Shown here: positions 28,777 through 37,452 of the stretch, in pieces
Position numbering within the stretch: position 1 is the first letter of the stretch
Layout: every line of letters starts with the position of its first letter
Assembly: GCA_019455325.1 (NCBI GenBank)
Contig: JACFMQ010000006.1
Span: 1 to 64,000 of the forward strand
Length of the DNA stretch: 64,000 nucleotides
Reading direction: 5' to 3'
Source of the DNA: Rhodocyclaceae bacterium
Lineage (GTDB): Bacteria > Pseudomonadota > Gammaproteobacteria > Burkholderiales > Rhodocyclaceae
Translations under genes and position numbers: made by a program
The notes under the pieces: generated by a model
The model's input: the letters and a program-made list of their open reading frames with translations, nothing else
The model's database searches: none
What the model was told of the DNA's origin: nothing

Positions 28777-30236
28777 AATACGACGACCTGCGCGACTTCG
28801 TCGCCCGCCTGGAACAGCTCGGCGAACTGAAGCGCGTCGCCGTCGAGGTCGATCCTGCGCTCGAAATGACCGAGATCTGCGACCGCGTGCTGCGCGCCGG
28901 CGGCCCGGCGATCCTCTTCGAGAAGCCGAAAGGCCACGCCATGCCGGTGCTCGCCAACCTCTTCGGCACGCCGCGCCGCGTCGCGCTCGGCATGGGCCAG
29001 GACAGCCTGGAGGCGCTGCGCGAGGTCGGCCGCACTCTCGCCTACCTGAAAGAGCCGGAGCCGCCGCGGGGGCTGAAGGACGCCTGGGACAAGCTGCCGA
29101 TGCTGAAGCAGGTGCTGTCGATGGCGCCCAAGGTCGTCTCCTCGGCGCCGTGCCAGGAAATCGTCTGGGAAGGCCAGGACGTCGACCTCGGCCGCCTGCC
29201 GATCCAGCACTGCTGGCCGGGCGACGTGGCGCCGCTGATCACCTGGGGGCTGACCGTCACGCGCGGCCCGATGAAGCCGCGGCAGAACCTCGGCATCTAC
29301 CGCCAGCAGGTGCTCGGCCCGAACCGGCTGATCATGCGCTGGCTGGCGCACCGCGGCGGCGCGCTCGATTTCCGCGACCACTGCGCGAAGTTTCCCGGCC
29401 AGCCCTATCCGGTGGCGGTGGCGCTCGGCGCCGACCCGGCGACCATCCTCGGCGCCGTGACGCCGGTGCCGGACACGCTGTCCGAATACCAGTTCGCCGG
29501 CCTGCTGCGCGGTTCGCGCACCGAGCTGGTCAAGTGCATCGGCAGCGACCTGCAGGTGCCGGCTTCCGCCGAGATCGTGCTCGAAGGCGTCATCCATCCC
29601 GGCGACACGGCGCTGGAGGGCCCCTACGGCGACCACACCGGCTACTACAACGAGCGGGCCGAATTCCCGGTGTTCACCGTCGAGCGCATCACCATGCGCA
29701 GGAATCCGATCTACCACAGCACCTACACCGGCAAGCCGCCGGACGAGCCGGCGATGCTCGGCGTGGCGCTGAACGAGGTGTTCGTGCCGATCCTGCAGAA
29801 GCAGTTCCCGGAGATCGTCGACTTCTACCTGCCGCCCGAGGGCTGCTCGTACCGGCTGGCCGCGGTCAGCATCCGGAAGCAGTACGCCGGCCACGCCAAG
29901 CGCGTGATGTTCGGCATCTGGTCCTTCCTGCGCCAGTTCATGTACACCAAGTTCATCGTCGTCGTGGACGACGACGTCGACGTGCGCGACTGGAAGGAAG
30001 TGATCTGGGCGATGACCACGCGCGTCGACGCGGCGCGCGACACGCTGATCGCCGAGAACACGCCGATCGACTACCTCGACTTCGCGTCGCCGGTGGCCGG
30101 CCTGGGCAGCAAGATGGGCATCGACGCGACCAACAAGTGGCCGGGCGAGACGGAGCGCGAATGGGGGCGCACCATCGTCATGGACGCGGCGGTGAAGCGC
30201 CGCGTCGACGCGATGTGGCAGGAACTCGGCCTGTAG
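28773..30236 (+). CDS. ubiD: 3-octaprenyl-4-hydroxybenzoate carboxy-lyase UbiD
   Basis: A 487-residue UbiD decarboxylase, matching the E. coli length (497). It starts [22 protein letters not shown]. Prenylated-FMN-binding segments include [19 protein letters not shown] and [13 protein letters not shown], the latter with the conserved catalytic acidic residues. It removes the carboxylate of the UbiA product. The ATG overlaps the ubiA stop (ATGA). A UbiX prenyltransferase, needed for cofactor supply, is not in the window. Confidence 0.96.
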   Translation: MKYDDLRDFVARLEQLGELKRVAVEVDPALEMTEICDRVLRAGGPAILFEKPKGHAMPVLANLFGTPRRVALGMGQDSLEALREVGRTLAYLKEPEPPRGLKDAWDKLPMLKQVLSMAPKVVSSAPCQEIVWEGQDVDLGRLPIQHCWPGDVAPLITWGLTVTRGPMKPRQNLGIYRQQVLGPNRLIMRWLAHRGGALDFRDHCAKFPGQPYPVAVALGADPATILGAVTPVPDTLSEYQFAGLLRGSRTELVKCIGSDLQVPASAEIVLEGVIHPGDTALEGPYGDHTGYYNERAEFPVFTVERITMRRNPIYHSTYTGKPPDEPAMLGVALNEVFVPILQKQFPEIVDFYLPPEGCSYRLAAVSIRKQYAGHAKRVMFGIWSFLRQFMYTKFIVVVDDDVDVRDWKEVIWAMTTRVDAARDTLIAENTPIDYLDFASPVAGLGSKMGIDATNKWPGETEREWGRTIVMDAAVKRRVDAMWQELGL

Positions 30237-30258
30237 CCGGCACCGGAAAAGGAAACCG

Positions 30259-30645
30259 ATGAACGACGACCCGAACCTCGACGGCGCCCGCGCCTGGTGC
30301 CACGTGATCTACGCGCTGCACGCCTTCTCGGTGCTCACCGGCATCTTCGGCGCGGTCAGCGTGATCGGCGCCTTCCTCGTCGGCTGGCCGTCGATCATCG
30401 CCGTCATCCTCAACTACCTGAAGCGCGGCGACGTCGCCGGCACCTGGCTGGACAGCCATTTCCGCTGGCAGATCCGCACCTTCTGGTTCGCCGCGCTGTG
30501 GGTGCTGATCGCCATCGTGCTCGCCTTCACCATCGTCGGCCTGGTGCCGGCGCTGATCATCGCCGGCGTCGTCACCGTCTGGCTGATCTACCGCGTCGCC
30601 CGCGGCTGGCTGGCGCTCAACGCCGGCCAGCCGATCGACGCCTGA
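30259..30645 (+). CDS. DUF4870-family membrane protein
   Basis: A 128-residue integral membrane protein with about three hydrophobic helices (HAFSVLTGIFGAVSVIGAFL, IRTFWFAALWVLIAIVLAF and VPALIIAGVVTVWLIYRV). The stretch GTWLDSHFRWQIRTFWF is typical of the DUF4870/DUF4389-like family. GGAAAAGGAAACCG precedes the ATG. It follows ubiD by 22 nt and precedes the PyrR-like gene by 16 nt, so it is likely in the same transcript. Function unknown. Confidence 0.75.
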   Translation: MNDDPNLDGARAWCHVIYALHAFSVLTGIFGAVSVIGAFLVGWPSIIAVILNYLKRGDVAGTWLDSHFRWQIRTFWFAALWVLIAIVLAFTIVGLVPALIIAGVVTVWLIYRVARGWLALNAGQPIDA

Positions 30646-30661
30646 CCGGCGAGGGGGCGGC

Positions 30662-31225
30662 ATGGACGAGAAGCCGCCTGGCGAACGCTTCCGCCCCTAC
30701 GGCGCCGCCGACCTGGCGGCGGTGCTCGACCGCATGGCCGCCGAGGCGGCGGCGCTGCTCGCCGGCGCCGAGGAACCGCTGCTGCTCGGCATCCTGCGCC
30801 GCGGCGCGCCGCTCGCCGAGAGGCTGCAAGCGCGGCTGCGCGACCGCTTCGGCCTCGACGTGCCGCGCCACGAGCTGAAGCTCAAGCGCTACGGCGATGA
30901 CCTGACCCTGCTGCACCCCGACACCCGGCTCACCGAGAGCGCCGAGTTCGCCGCGCTCGACGTTTCGCGCGCCACCATCCTCGTCGTCGACGACGTGCTC
31001 TACCAGGGGCACTCGCTCGCCCGCGTCCTCGGCTACCTGTCGCAGCGCCGGGCGCCGACGATCCGCGCCGCGGTGCTGGTCGACCGCTGCTGCGGCCGTC
31101 TGCCGATCGCCGCCGACATCGTCGGCGTCCGCCTGCAGGTGGCGCCGGGCGACGTCGTCGAGTGCAACGTGCCGCCCTACGAGGACGATTTCGCGATCGA
31201 CGTGCTGCGCCCGCTGCGCGGCTGA
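30662..31225 (+). CDS. PyrR-like phosphoribosyltransferase
   Basis: A 187-residue type I phosphoribosyltransferase. The PRPP-binding motif is ATILVVDDVLYQGHSLARVL, close to PyrR (VDDVLYTGRT), and GILRRGAPLAERL resembles the N-terminal active-site loop. PyrR proteins have uracil phosphoribosyltransferase activity and in Gram-positives regulate pyr mRNA. In betaproteobacteria a pyrR-like gene usually accompanies pyrB-pyrC; here none of these is adjacent. A xanthine/hypoxanthine PRTase is an alternative. Confidence 0.75.
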   Translation: MDEKPPGERFRPYGAADLAAVLDRMAAEAAALLAGAEEPLLLGILRRGAPLAERLQARLRDRFGLDVPRHELKLKRYGDDLTLLHPDTRLTESAEFAALDVSRATILVVDDVLYQGHSLARVLGYLSQRRAPTIRAAVLVDRCCGRLPIAADIVGVRLQVAPGDVVECNVPPYEDDFAIDVLRPLRG

Positions 31226-31252
31226 CGCCGCTTTTCATCGGAGGTTTCCGCG

Positions 31253-31456
31253 ATGCCCTACGTCAATATCAAGATCACCCGCGAAGGCGCCACCGCCGAG
31301 CAGAAGGCCCGCCTCATCGCCGGCGTCACCGCCCTCCTGCAGGAGGTGCTGAACAAGAACCCGGCGACCACGGTGGTGGTCATCGACGAGGTGGAGACGG
31401 ACAACTGGGGCATCGGCGGCGAGAGTGTGACCGTGCGCCGCGCCCGCGGCGCCTAG
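31253..31456 (+). CDS. 4-oxalocrotonate tautomerase-family protein
   Basis: A 67-residue tautomerase. Pro2 of the ORF (MPYVNIKITREG) becomes the catalytic N-terminal Pro after Met removal. TAEQKARLIAGVTALLQEVL and VVVIDEVETDNWGIGGE match the family. It interconverts enol/keto forms of 2-hydroxydienoates or related acids. GGAGG lies 8 nt before the ATG. It stands downstream of the PyrR-like gene and convergent with dacB, with only 4 nt between stops. Substrate unknown. Confidence 0.88.
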   Translation: MPYVNIKITREGATAEQKARLIAGVTALLQEVLNKNPATTVVVIDEVETDNWGIGGESVTVRRARGA

Positions 31457-31460
31457 CCGC

Positions 31461-32867
31461 TCAGCGTTCCGCCACCCACTGCACCAGCGCGTCGAGCGGC
31501 GCCGCGCCGTTCTTCATGCGCGCATCGTTGATGAAGCCGACCACCACCCAGCGCCGGCCGCCGGCGTCGAGCACATAGCCGGCGACGGCACGCACGCCGT
31601 CGAGGTAGCCGGTCTTCAGGTGCGCGCGGCCGGCCGCCGGGCCGTCCTGCAGGCGCTTCTTCAGCGTGCCGTCGGCGCCGGCGATCGGCAGCGAGGCGAT
31701 CAGCTCGGGCATGACCGGGCTCTTCCAGGCGGCGAGCAGCAGGCGGCCGAGGCCCTCGGCGGTGAGCCGTTCGTCCTGCGAGAGGCCGGAGCCGTTGTCG
31801 AGCACGCTGCCGGCGACGCCCTTTCCCGCCAGCCAGCGGTCGACCGCGGCGCGCGCCGCCTCCGGCGTCGCCGGCCGCGTCGCGGCGAGCGAGAGGAAGA
31901 CCTGGCGGGCGGCGACGTTGTTGCTCCACTTGTTCACGTTGCGCACGATCTCGGCGAGCGGCGGCGATTCGTGCGCGAACAGGAGGTGCGCGCCGGCCGG
32001 CGTGTCGCCGGCGCGCACCCGGCCGGCGAAGTGTCCGCCCAGCTCGCGCCAGAGCGCGCGGAAGAGCTGTTCGACCTGGCGGTCGGCCGGCCACGGCGCG
32101 AGGTGCAGCGTCTTTTCGCCGCAGCGCGCGGAATAGCCGCCGGCGAGCGCCAGCGTGCCGCCGTCGACGGCGATGCGCAGGCGTTCGCGCCAGCCGGCGC
32201 ACGGCCCGTCGTCGAGGGCCAGGCGGTTGTCGATGCGCACGCCGTCGGCCGGATTCTCGGCGAAGACGCGCACGCGCCGCGCCGCGTCGTCCGGCAGCAG
32301 GCCGACGCGCAGGCTCTTGTGGTCGATGAGCAGCGCGTCGGCGCCGGCGTTGTAGGCGCGCAGCGGCTGTCCGTCGAAGGCGCCGGGATCGTGCGGCGGC
32401 AGGTGGAAGGCGCTGCGGTCGAGGACGAGGTCGCCGTCGATCGCGTCGACGCCGCGGTTCTTCAGCCGGCGCAGAAGCTGCGAGAAGCGTTCGAGGTCGA
32501 GCCCGGGGTCGCCGCTGCCGCGCAGGTAGAGGTTGCCGGCGAGCCGTCCGTCCCCGGCCGGGCCGTCGGCGAGCACCTCGGTCTGCCAGGTGTGCGCCGG
32601 GCCGAGCAGTTCGAGCGCGGCGTAGGTGGTCACCAGCTTCATCGTCGAGGCCGGGTTCATCGGCCGGCCGGCGTTGTGCGCGACCAGCGGCCGCTCGGCG
32701 TCGACGCGCTGCACGAAGAAGGCGGCGTTGGCCGGCGGCACGCCGCCCGCGCGCAGCGCGGCGGCGACCGGCGCCGGCGGCGCGGCGGCGGCGAGGCCGG
32801 CGGTAAAGACGAGGAGAACGGCGGCGAGGCCGCGACGGGACGACGGCGGGAAGGGGCGGAGCGGCAT
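31461..32867 (-). CDS. dacB: D-alanyl-D-alanine carboxypeptidase/endopeptidase (PBP4 type)
   Basis: A 468-residue class C penicillin-binding protein with a signal peptide (GLAAVLLVFTAGLAAAA). The catalytic S74-x-x-K77 is in NPASTMKLV, the SxN motif in KWSNN and the KTG motif in LKTGYLDGVRAVAGY. A long insert between SxxK and SxN is typical of the PBP4/DacB family. It acts in the periplasm, trimming and cleaving peptidoglycan peptides. It is a single minus-strand gene facing away from the PilZ gene. Confidence 0.94.
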   Translation of the reverse strand: MPLRPFPPSSRRGLAAVLLVFTAGLAAAAPPAPVAAALRAGGVPPANAAFFVQRVDAERPLVAHNAGRPMNPASTMKLVTTYAALELLGPAHTWQTEVLADGPAGDGRLAGNLYLRGSGDPGLDLERFSQLLRRLKNRGVDAIDGDLVLDRSAFHLPPHDPGAFDGQPLRAYNAGADALLIDHKSLRVGLLPDDAARRVRVFAENPADGVRIDNRLALDDGPCAGWRERLRIAVDGGTLALAGGYSARCGEKTLHLAPWPADRQVEQLFRALWRELGGHFAGRVRAGDTPAGAHLLFAHESPPLAEIVRNVNKWSNNVAARQVFLSLAATRPATPEAARAAVDRWLAGKGVAGSVLDNGSGLSQDERLTAEGLGRLLLAAWKSPVMPELIASLPIAGADGTLKKRLQDGPAAGRAHLKTGYLDGVRAVAGYVLDAGGRRWVVVGFINDARMKNGAAPLDALVQWVAER

Positions 32868-32940
32868 GAGCGGGAGGCGTTGCGGCGGGTTTGCTAATAT
32901 TGCCGCACTTCACGGTTCGTGGGAACGACAGAGCGAGGAC

Positions 32941-33534
32941 ATGCTTGAGAAACGGCGCCACCAGCGCATCCGCTTCGACGAACCGCTGCCGATGAGGATC
33001 GGCCACCACGGCGCCCGCGCCGCCGGCGCGCTCGAAAACCTCTCGCTCGGCGGCCTGATGTTCCGCACCGGGCTGCCGCTGTCGGTCGGCGAAACCATCG
33101 GCTGCGAGTTCCGCGTCTTCGCGTCGCCGCTGATCGACCTCGCCGCGGTGGTCGCCAGCCGCGTCGGCGCCGGGCTCTACGGCGCCCGCTTCCAGGCCGG
33201 GCCGATGAGCCGCCACCTGATCGACGACGCGATCAACGACGCCATCGACCAGGGCAAGGCCGGCATCGTCTCGCTCCACGAACTGCCCGGCGGCCGGGTG
33301 ATGCGCGTGACCGGCGCATTGACCGCCGGCCACCGCAACGACTTCATGCACGGCGTCGAGCGCGTCGGCGTTGTCGAGATCGACCTCGCCGGCGTGACGC
33401 TGATCGACGCCGCCGGCCTCGCCCTGTGCCGCCTCGCCATCGACCGCTTCGACGTGCGCATCGCGCGGCGTTCGCCGTGCGTCGAGGCTGCCTGGCCGCC
33501 GTCCGACGCTTTCGACCCTGCCCACCGACCATGA
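32941..33534 (+). CDS. PilZ-domain protein with C-terminal STAS-like region
   Basis: A 197-residue cytosolic protein. The N-terminal ~95 residues are a PilZ domain: EKRRHQRIRF holds the RxxxR c-di-GMP motif and ENLSLGGLMF the (D/N)xSxxG motif. The C-terminal ~80 residues (VMRVTGALTAGHRNDFM, VVEIDLAGVTLIDAAGLAL) look like a STAS fold, with DAAG in place of the usual DSSG, so the phosphorylatable Ser is missing. The ATG at 32941 follows GAGCGAGGAC. It overlaps the DUF59 gene by 4 nt. The PilZ assignment is firm; the STAS assignment is by pattern. Confidence 0.82.
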   Translation: MLEKRRHQRIRFDEPLPMRIGHHGARAAGALENLSLGGLMFRTGLPLSVGETIGCEFRVFASPLIDLAAVVASRVGAGLYGARFQAGPMSRHLIDDAINDAIDQGKAGIVSLHELPGGRVMRVTGALTAGHRNDFMHGVERVGVVEIDLAGVTLIDAAGLALCRLAIDRFDVRIARRSPCVEAAWPPSDAFDPAHRP

Positions 33535-33854
33535 ACGAAGCCGAGATCGCCACCGTTACCGAGCGGGTCCGCGCGGCCCTGCGCACCGTCATCGACCCCG
33601 AGGCCGGCATGAACGTCGTCGACCTCGGTCTCGTCTACGCCATCGAGGTCGACGACGCCGGCGTGCGCGTCGCCCTGACCATGACCTCGCCGACCTGCCC
33701 GATGGGCGACCTGATCGTCGACGAGGCGCGGCAGGCGGTCGCCGCCGTGCTGCCGGCCGGCAGCGCGCTCGCTGTCGATCTGGTCTGGGAGCCGCCGTGG
33801 GGGCCGCAGCGGATGAGCGCGCAGGCGCGCGCCCACTTCGGCTGGGAGGACTGA
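33531..33854 (+). CDS. DUF59/MIP18-family iron-sulfur assembly protein
   Basis: A 107-residue MIP18-family protein (SufT/PaaD-like). VIDPEAGMNVVDLGLVYAIEV is the family motif, and MTSPTCPMGDLIVDEAR carries the conserved Cys. WEPPWGPQRMSAQARAHFG is the usual C-terminus. Such proteins take part in Fe-S cluster assembly or transfer. The ATG overlaps the PilZ gene stop by 4 nt and the stop is 3 nt from the NnrS-like gene. Confidence 0.88.
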   Translation: MNEAEIATVTERVRAALRTVIDPEAGMNVVDLGLVYAIEVDDAGVRVALTMTSPTCPMGDLIVDEARQAVAAVLPAGSALAVDLVWEPPWGPQRMSAQARAHFGWED

Positions 33855-33857
33855 GCC

Positions 33858-34985
33858 ATGAGCATGCCGACGACGGGCGGACTGCCGGTGGCGTGGCGCG
33901 TGCCGCTGCTCGTGCTCGGCATGCTGTCGCTTCTCACCGGCGTCGCCGCCGGCCTGCTGCGCGCCGGCTGGGGCGTGCCGCTGCCCGATCCGGCGCTCGC
34001 CGCCGACCACGGCCCGCTGATGGCCGCCGCCTTCTTCGGCACGGTGATCGGCCTCGAACGCGCCGTCGCCCACGGCCGCCTGTGGGCCTTCCTGTCGCCG
34101 CTGCTGGCCGGCGCCGGCGGGCTGCTGCTGATCGGCGGCGCACCGGCGCCGGCGGCGCTGAGTTCGCTCGCCGGCGGCGGCGCGCTGCTGACGCTGGCGA
34201 CGCTCGCCGCGGCGCGCCGGCAGCCGGCGCTGCACACGCGCGTGCTGGTGCTCGCTTCCGCGCTTGCCGCCGTCGCGCCGCTGGTCTGGCTGGCCGACGC
34301 GCGGACCGCGGCCACCGCCGGCTGGGCCGGCTTCCTGGTGCTCACCATCGCCGGCGAGCGCCTCGAACTGTCGCGCTTCCTGCCGCCGTCGCCGGCCGCG
34401 CGCCGGGTCTTCGTCGCCATCGTCGGCCTGCTGCTGCTCGGCGTCGCCGCTTCCTGGGCCGGGGACGGCGGCCTGCGCCCGTTCGGCGCCGGCCTCGTCG
34501 CGCTGGCGCTGTGGCTGCTGCGCCAGGACGTGGCCCGGCGCACCGTGCGCCAGCGGGGGCTGACCCGCTTCATCGCCGTCTGCCTGCTCTCCGGCTACTT
34601 CTGGCTGTTCGTCGGCGGCGCGCTGCTCGTCGTCCAGCCGCCGCTGGTGCTGCTCATGGACGCGGCGCTGCACGCCGTCTTCGTCGGCTTCGTGCTGGCC
34701 ATGGTCTTCGGCCACGCGCCGATCATCTTCCCGGCCATCGTGCGCGTGAATCTCCCCTACCGGCCGCGCTTCTACCTGCCGCTGCTGGTCCTGCACGCCT
34801 CGCTGCTGCTGCGCGTCGGCGGCGATCTCGCCGGCGACGTGCAGTTGCGCGCCTGGGGCGCGGCCGGCAACGCGCTGTGCATCGCGCTCTTCGTCCTGAC
34901 CATGGCGGCCGCGGCCGTCGCCGGCCGGCGCGCGGGCGCCGGCGGCTCGCCGGACGATGCCGGCCCGGCCGCCGGCCGACGCTGA
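33858..34985 (+). CDS. NnrS-like multi-pass membrane protein
   Basis: A 375-residue membrane protein with about 11-12 hydrophobic segments. Conserved-looking polar residues within membrane stretches are DHGPLMAAAFFGTVIGLERA and FGHAPIIFPAIVRVN. This pattern (His at helix ends) recalls NnrS, a haem/copper membrane protein linked to nitric-oxide stress. The neighbour is an Fe-S assembly-type protein, which fits, but evidence is thin. It could simply be an uncharacterised membrane protein. Confidence 0.6.
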   Translation: MSMPTTGGLPVAWRVPLLVLGMLSLLTGVAAGLLRAGWGVPLPDPALAADHGPLMAAAFFGTVIGLERAVAHGRLWAFLSPLLAGAGGLLLIGGAPAPAALSSLAGGGALLTLATLAAARRQPALHTRVLVLASALAAVAPLVWLADARTAATAGWAGFLVLTIAGERLELSRFLPPSPAARRVFVAIVGLLLLGVAASWAGDGGLRPFGAGLVALALWLLRQDVARRTVRQRGLTRFIAVCLLSGYFWLFVGGALLVVQPPLVLLMDAALHAVFVGFVLAMVFGHAPIIFPAIVRVNLPYRPRFYLPLLVLHASLLLRVGGDLAGDVQLRAWGAAGNALCIALFVLTMAAAAVAGRRAGAGGSPDDAGPAAGRR

Positions 34986-35077
34986 CGGCCGCCGGCCGCG
35001 ATTCGCCCCCGCGTTCCACCCCGAAAAACCCCGCCGCACCGCCCCGGAAATCCTTCCGCCCCCGGTAGCAGGGCCTG

Positions 35078-35113
35078 CCGGCGGCGCCTCGGCCGGCGGT
35101 GCCGGAATTTTTT
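35078..35113 (+). terminator. Probable terminator after the NnrS-like gene
   Basis: CCGGCGGCGCC and GGCGGTGCCGG form a stem with a 2-bp internal mismatch, followed by AATTTTTT. The 93 nt between the stop codon and this hairpin are GC-rich with no other signal. Confidence 0.6.
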
Positions 35114-35117
35114 CATT

Positions 35118-35161
35118 CGTCAGACTGGCGTCAGTTTCAGGTAAGACTTCGTCAGAATAAT
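35118..35161 (+). promoter_or_regulatory. CGTCAG direct repeats and -10 box upstream of DUF4212-symporter operon
   Basis: CGTCAG occurs at 35118-35123, 35129-35134 and 35150-35155; the first two are 11 bp apart and the third lies two turns further. GGTAAG at 35140 may be a further half. AATAAT at 35156-35161 could be the -10. Direct repeats at one helical turn are typical of OmpR-family regulators. The same CGTCAG-N5-CGTCAG occurs at 59026 before the DUF485-actP operon. Confidence 0.6.
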
Positions 35162-35226
35162 GCCATTCGTGGTTCTCCCGGCGTTGCCGGGAGGAGCGCT
35201 AAATCCACACACAAAAAGGAGGCGAC

Positions 35227-35481
35227 ATGAACGACCAAGGCAAGGCCTACTGGTCGGCAACCCTCGGGTTGCTCGGCAAGATTCTGGTCATCTGGTTCAT
35301 CTGTTCATTCGGCGCGGGCATCCTGTTCGCGGACGCACTGAACAGCATCAAGCTCGGCGGCTATCCGCTCGGCTTCTGGTTTGCACATCAGGGTTCGATC
35401 TACATCTTCATCGCGCTGATCTTCTTCTACGCGAAAAAGATGGGCGACATCGACCGCAAGTTCGACGTCCACGAAGACTAA
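35227..35481 (+). CDS. DUF4212 small subunit of sodium:solute symporter
   Basis: An 84-residue membrane protein with two hydrophobic helices (GLLGKILVIWFICSFGAGILF and FWFAHQGSIYIFIALIFFYA). It belongs to DUF4212, the putative small subunit that accompanies VC_2705-type symporters. AAAAAGGAGGCGAC before the ATG is a strong RBS. The symporter gene follows after 12 nt. Confidence 0.9.
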   Translation: MNDQGKAYWSATLGLLGKILVIWFICSFGAGILFADALNSIKLGGYPLGFWFAHQGSIYIFIALIFFYAKKMGDIDRKFDVHED

Positions 35482-35493
35482 GGGGAACGACAC

Positions 35494-37302
35494 ATGGATC
35501 TGCAAACCACAATCTACCTGGTGGTCGGCGCCAGCTTCGCGCTGTACATCGGCATCGCCATCTGGGCGCGCGCCGGCTCCACCAGCGAGTTCTACGTCGC
35601 CGGCGGCGGCGTGCACCCGGTCATGAACGGGATGGCGACGGCGGCCGACTGGATGTCGGCGGCCTCGTTCATCTCGATGGCCGGCCTGATCGCCAACATG
35701 GGCTACGGCGGCGGTCTCTTCCTGATGGGCTGGACCGGCGGCTACGTGCTTCTCGCCATGCTGCTCGCCCCGTACCTGCGGAAGTTCGGCAAGTTCACCG
35801 TGCCGCAGTTCATCGGCGACCGCTTCTACTCGAAGTCGGCCTCGACGGTGGCGGTGATCTGCCTGCTGACGGCGTCGATCACCTACATCATCGGCCAGAT
35901 GACCGGCGTCGGCGTCGCCTTTTCGCGCTTCCTCGGCGTCTCGTCGGAAACCGGCATCTACGTCGGCATGGGCATCGTGTTCCTCTACGCGGTGTTCGGC
36001 GGCATGAAGGGCATCACCTATACCCAGGTCGCCCAGTACGTCGTGCTGATCTGTGCCTACATCATTCCGGCGATCTTCATCTCGCTGCACCTCACCGGTA
36101 ATCCGATTCCGCAGCTCGGCCTCGGCTCCAACATGTCGGGCACGGACACGGCGCTGCTCGTCCGCCTCGACCAGGTGATCACCGACCTCGGCTTCGGCAA
36201 GTACACGACGACGACGGCCGGCAGCACGCTGAACATGTTCGTCTACACGATGTCGCTGATGATCGGCACGGCCGGCCTGCCGCACGTGATCATGCGCTTC
36301 TTCACCGTGCCGAAGGTCGCCGACGCGCGCGCCTCCGCCGGCTGGGCGCTGGTCTTCATCGCGCTGCTGTACACGACCGCCCCGGCCGTCGCCGCGATGG
36401 CCAAGTACAACCTGCACGCCACGGTGAACACCGCCGTCGCCAGCGGGGGCGATCTGTACGCGCCGGAAAACAGCATCAAGTACGACGAGCGTCCGGACTG
36501 GATGAAGCGCTGGGAAACGACCGGCCTCTTGAAGTTCGAGGACAAGAACGGTGACGGCCGCATCCAGTACTACAACTCCGCGACCAAGAACCCGGACGCC
36601 AAGGCCAAGGCCGACGCCGCCGGCTGGAACGGCAACGAGCTGACGGTCAACGCCGACATCATCGTGCTCGCCAATCCGGAAATCGCGCTGTTGCCGAACT
36701 GGGTTATCGCGCTCGTCGCCGCCGGCGGTCTCGCCGCCGCGCTGTCGACCGCCGCCGGCCTGCTGATGGCCATCTCCGCCGCCGTCTCGCACGATCTGAT
36801 CAAGGGCGTGTTCATGCCGAACATCAGCGAGAAGAACGAGCTGCTCGCCGGCAAGATCTTGATGGCCGTGGCCATCGTCATCTCCGGCTGGCTCGGCCTG
36901 AATCCGCCAGGATTCGCCGCCGGTACCGTGGCCTTGGCCTTCGGCATCGCGGCCTCCTCGCTGTTCCCGGCGATCATGATGGGCATCTTCTCGAAGAAGA
37001 TGAACAAGGAAGGCGCCATGGCCGGCATGCTGGCGGGCCTCTTCATCACCCTGTTCTACGTGTTCGCGCACAAGGGCATCTTCTTCATCAAGGGCACCGA
37101 GTACCTCGGCCTGATCGGCGGCGCCAACAGCTTCTTCGGCATCACGCCGGAAGCCTTCGGCGCGATCGGCGCGTGCGTCAACTTCGCCGTCGCCTTCCTC
37201 GTCGACAAGGTGACGAAGGAGCCGCCGGAGCACATCCAGGCGCTGGTCGAAAGCGTCCGCGTGCCGCGCGGCGCCAAGGCCGTCGATGGGGCGCACATCT
37301 GA
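35494..37302 (+). CDS. Sodium:solute symporter, VC_2705/ActP-like (acetate or other monocarboxylate)
   Basis: A 602-residue SSS-family carrier with about 13 helices. FYVAGGGVHPVMNGMATAADWMSAASFISMAG is the family core (Na+ site region), seen here from residue ~29 on. A loop at ~330-395 (between IALLYTTAPAVAAMAKY and IALLPNWVIALVAAGG) carries DKNGDGRIQYYN, starting at D350, an EF-hand-like sequence. The DUF4212 partner and the shared operator with actP point to carboxylate uptake. The exact substrate is not shown. A terminator follows. Confidence 0.9.
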   Translation: MDLQTTIYLVVGASFALYIGIAIWARAGSTSEFYVAGGGVHPVMNGMATAADWMSAASFISMAGLIANMGYGGGLFLMGWTGGYVLLAMLLAPYLRKFGKFTVPQFIGDRFYSKSASTVAVICLLTASITYIIGQMTGVGVAFSRFLGVSSETGIYVGMGIVFLYAVFGGMKGITYTQVAQYVVLICAYIIPAIFISLHLTGNPIPQLGLGSNMSGTDTALLVRLDQVITDLGFGKYTTTTAGSTLNMFVYTMSLMIGTAGLPHVIMRFFTVPKVADARASAGWALVFIALLYTTAPAVAAMAKYNLHATVNTAVASGGDLYAPENSIKYDERPDWMKRWETTGLLKFEDKNGDGRIQYYNSATKNPDAKAKADAAGWNGNELTVNADIIVLANPEIALLPNWVIALVAAGGLAAALSTAAGLLMAISAAVSHDLIKGVFMPNISEKNELLAGKILMAVAIVISGWLGLNPPGFAAGTVALAFGIAASSLFPAIMMGIFSKKMNKEGAMAGMLAGLFITLFYVFAHKGIFFIKGTEYLGLIGGANSFFGITPEAFGAIGACVNFAVAFLVDKVTKEPPEHIQALVESVRVPRGAKAVDGAHI

Positions 37303-37359
37303 GCGTCGATCGGCGTATAGTGGTGGCCGTTCGCCCCTCCGGCGGCGGCCACGGCCAGG

Positions 37360-37394
37360 AAAGCCCCGCCGGTTGTCAGGCGGGGCTTTTTTTC
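37360..37394 (+). terminator. Terminator after the symporter gene
   Basis: AAAGCCCCGCC (37360-37370) and GGCGGGGCTTT (37379-37389) form an 11-bp stem with an 8-nt loop, and the T tract runs on to 37393. Confidence 0.92.
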
Positions 37395-37409
37395 CTGGCC
37401 TCTCCGTTT

Positions 37410-37441
37410 CAACGAACGTTGCGGCTCCGTCGCGGAGCCGC
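37410..37441 (+). promoter_or_regulatory. Palindrome plus hairpin in the leader of the 37453 gene
   Basis: CAACGAACGTTG (37410-37421) is a palindrome whose centre, AACGAACGTT, equals that of the fad operators. It is followed without gap by a 9-bp hairpin, GCGGCTCCG-TCG-CGGAGCCGC (37421-37441), which ends just before the start region of the next gene. It could be an operator, a leader structure, or chance. Confidence 0.4.
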
Positions 37442-37452
37442 GGGAGTGGTGA

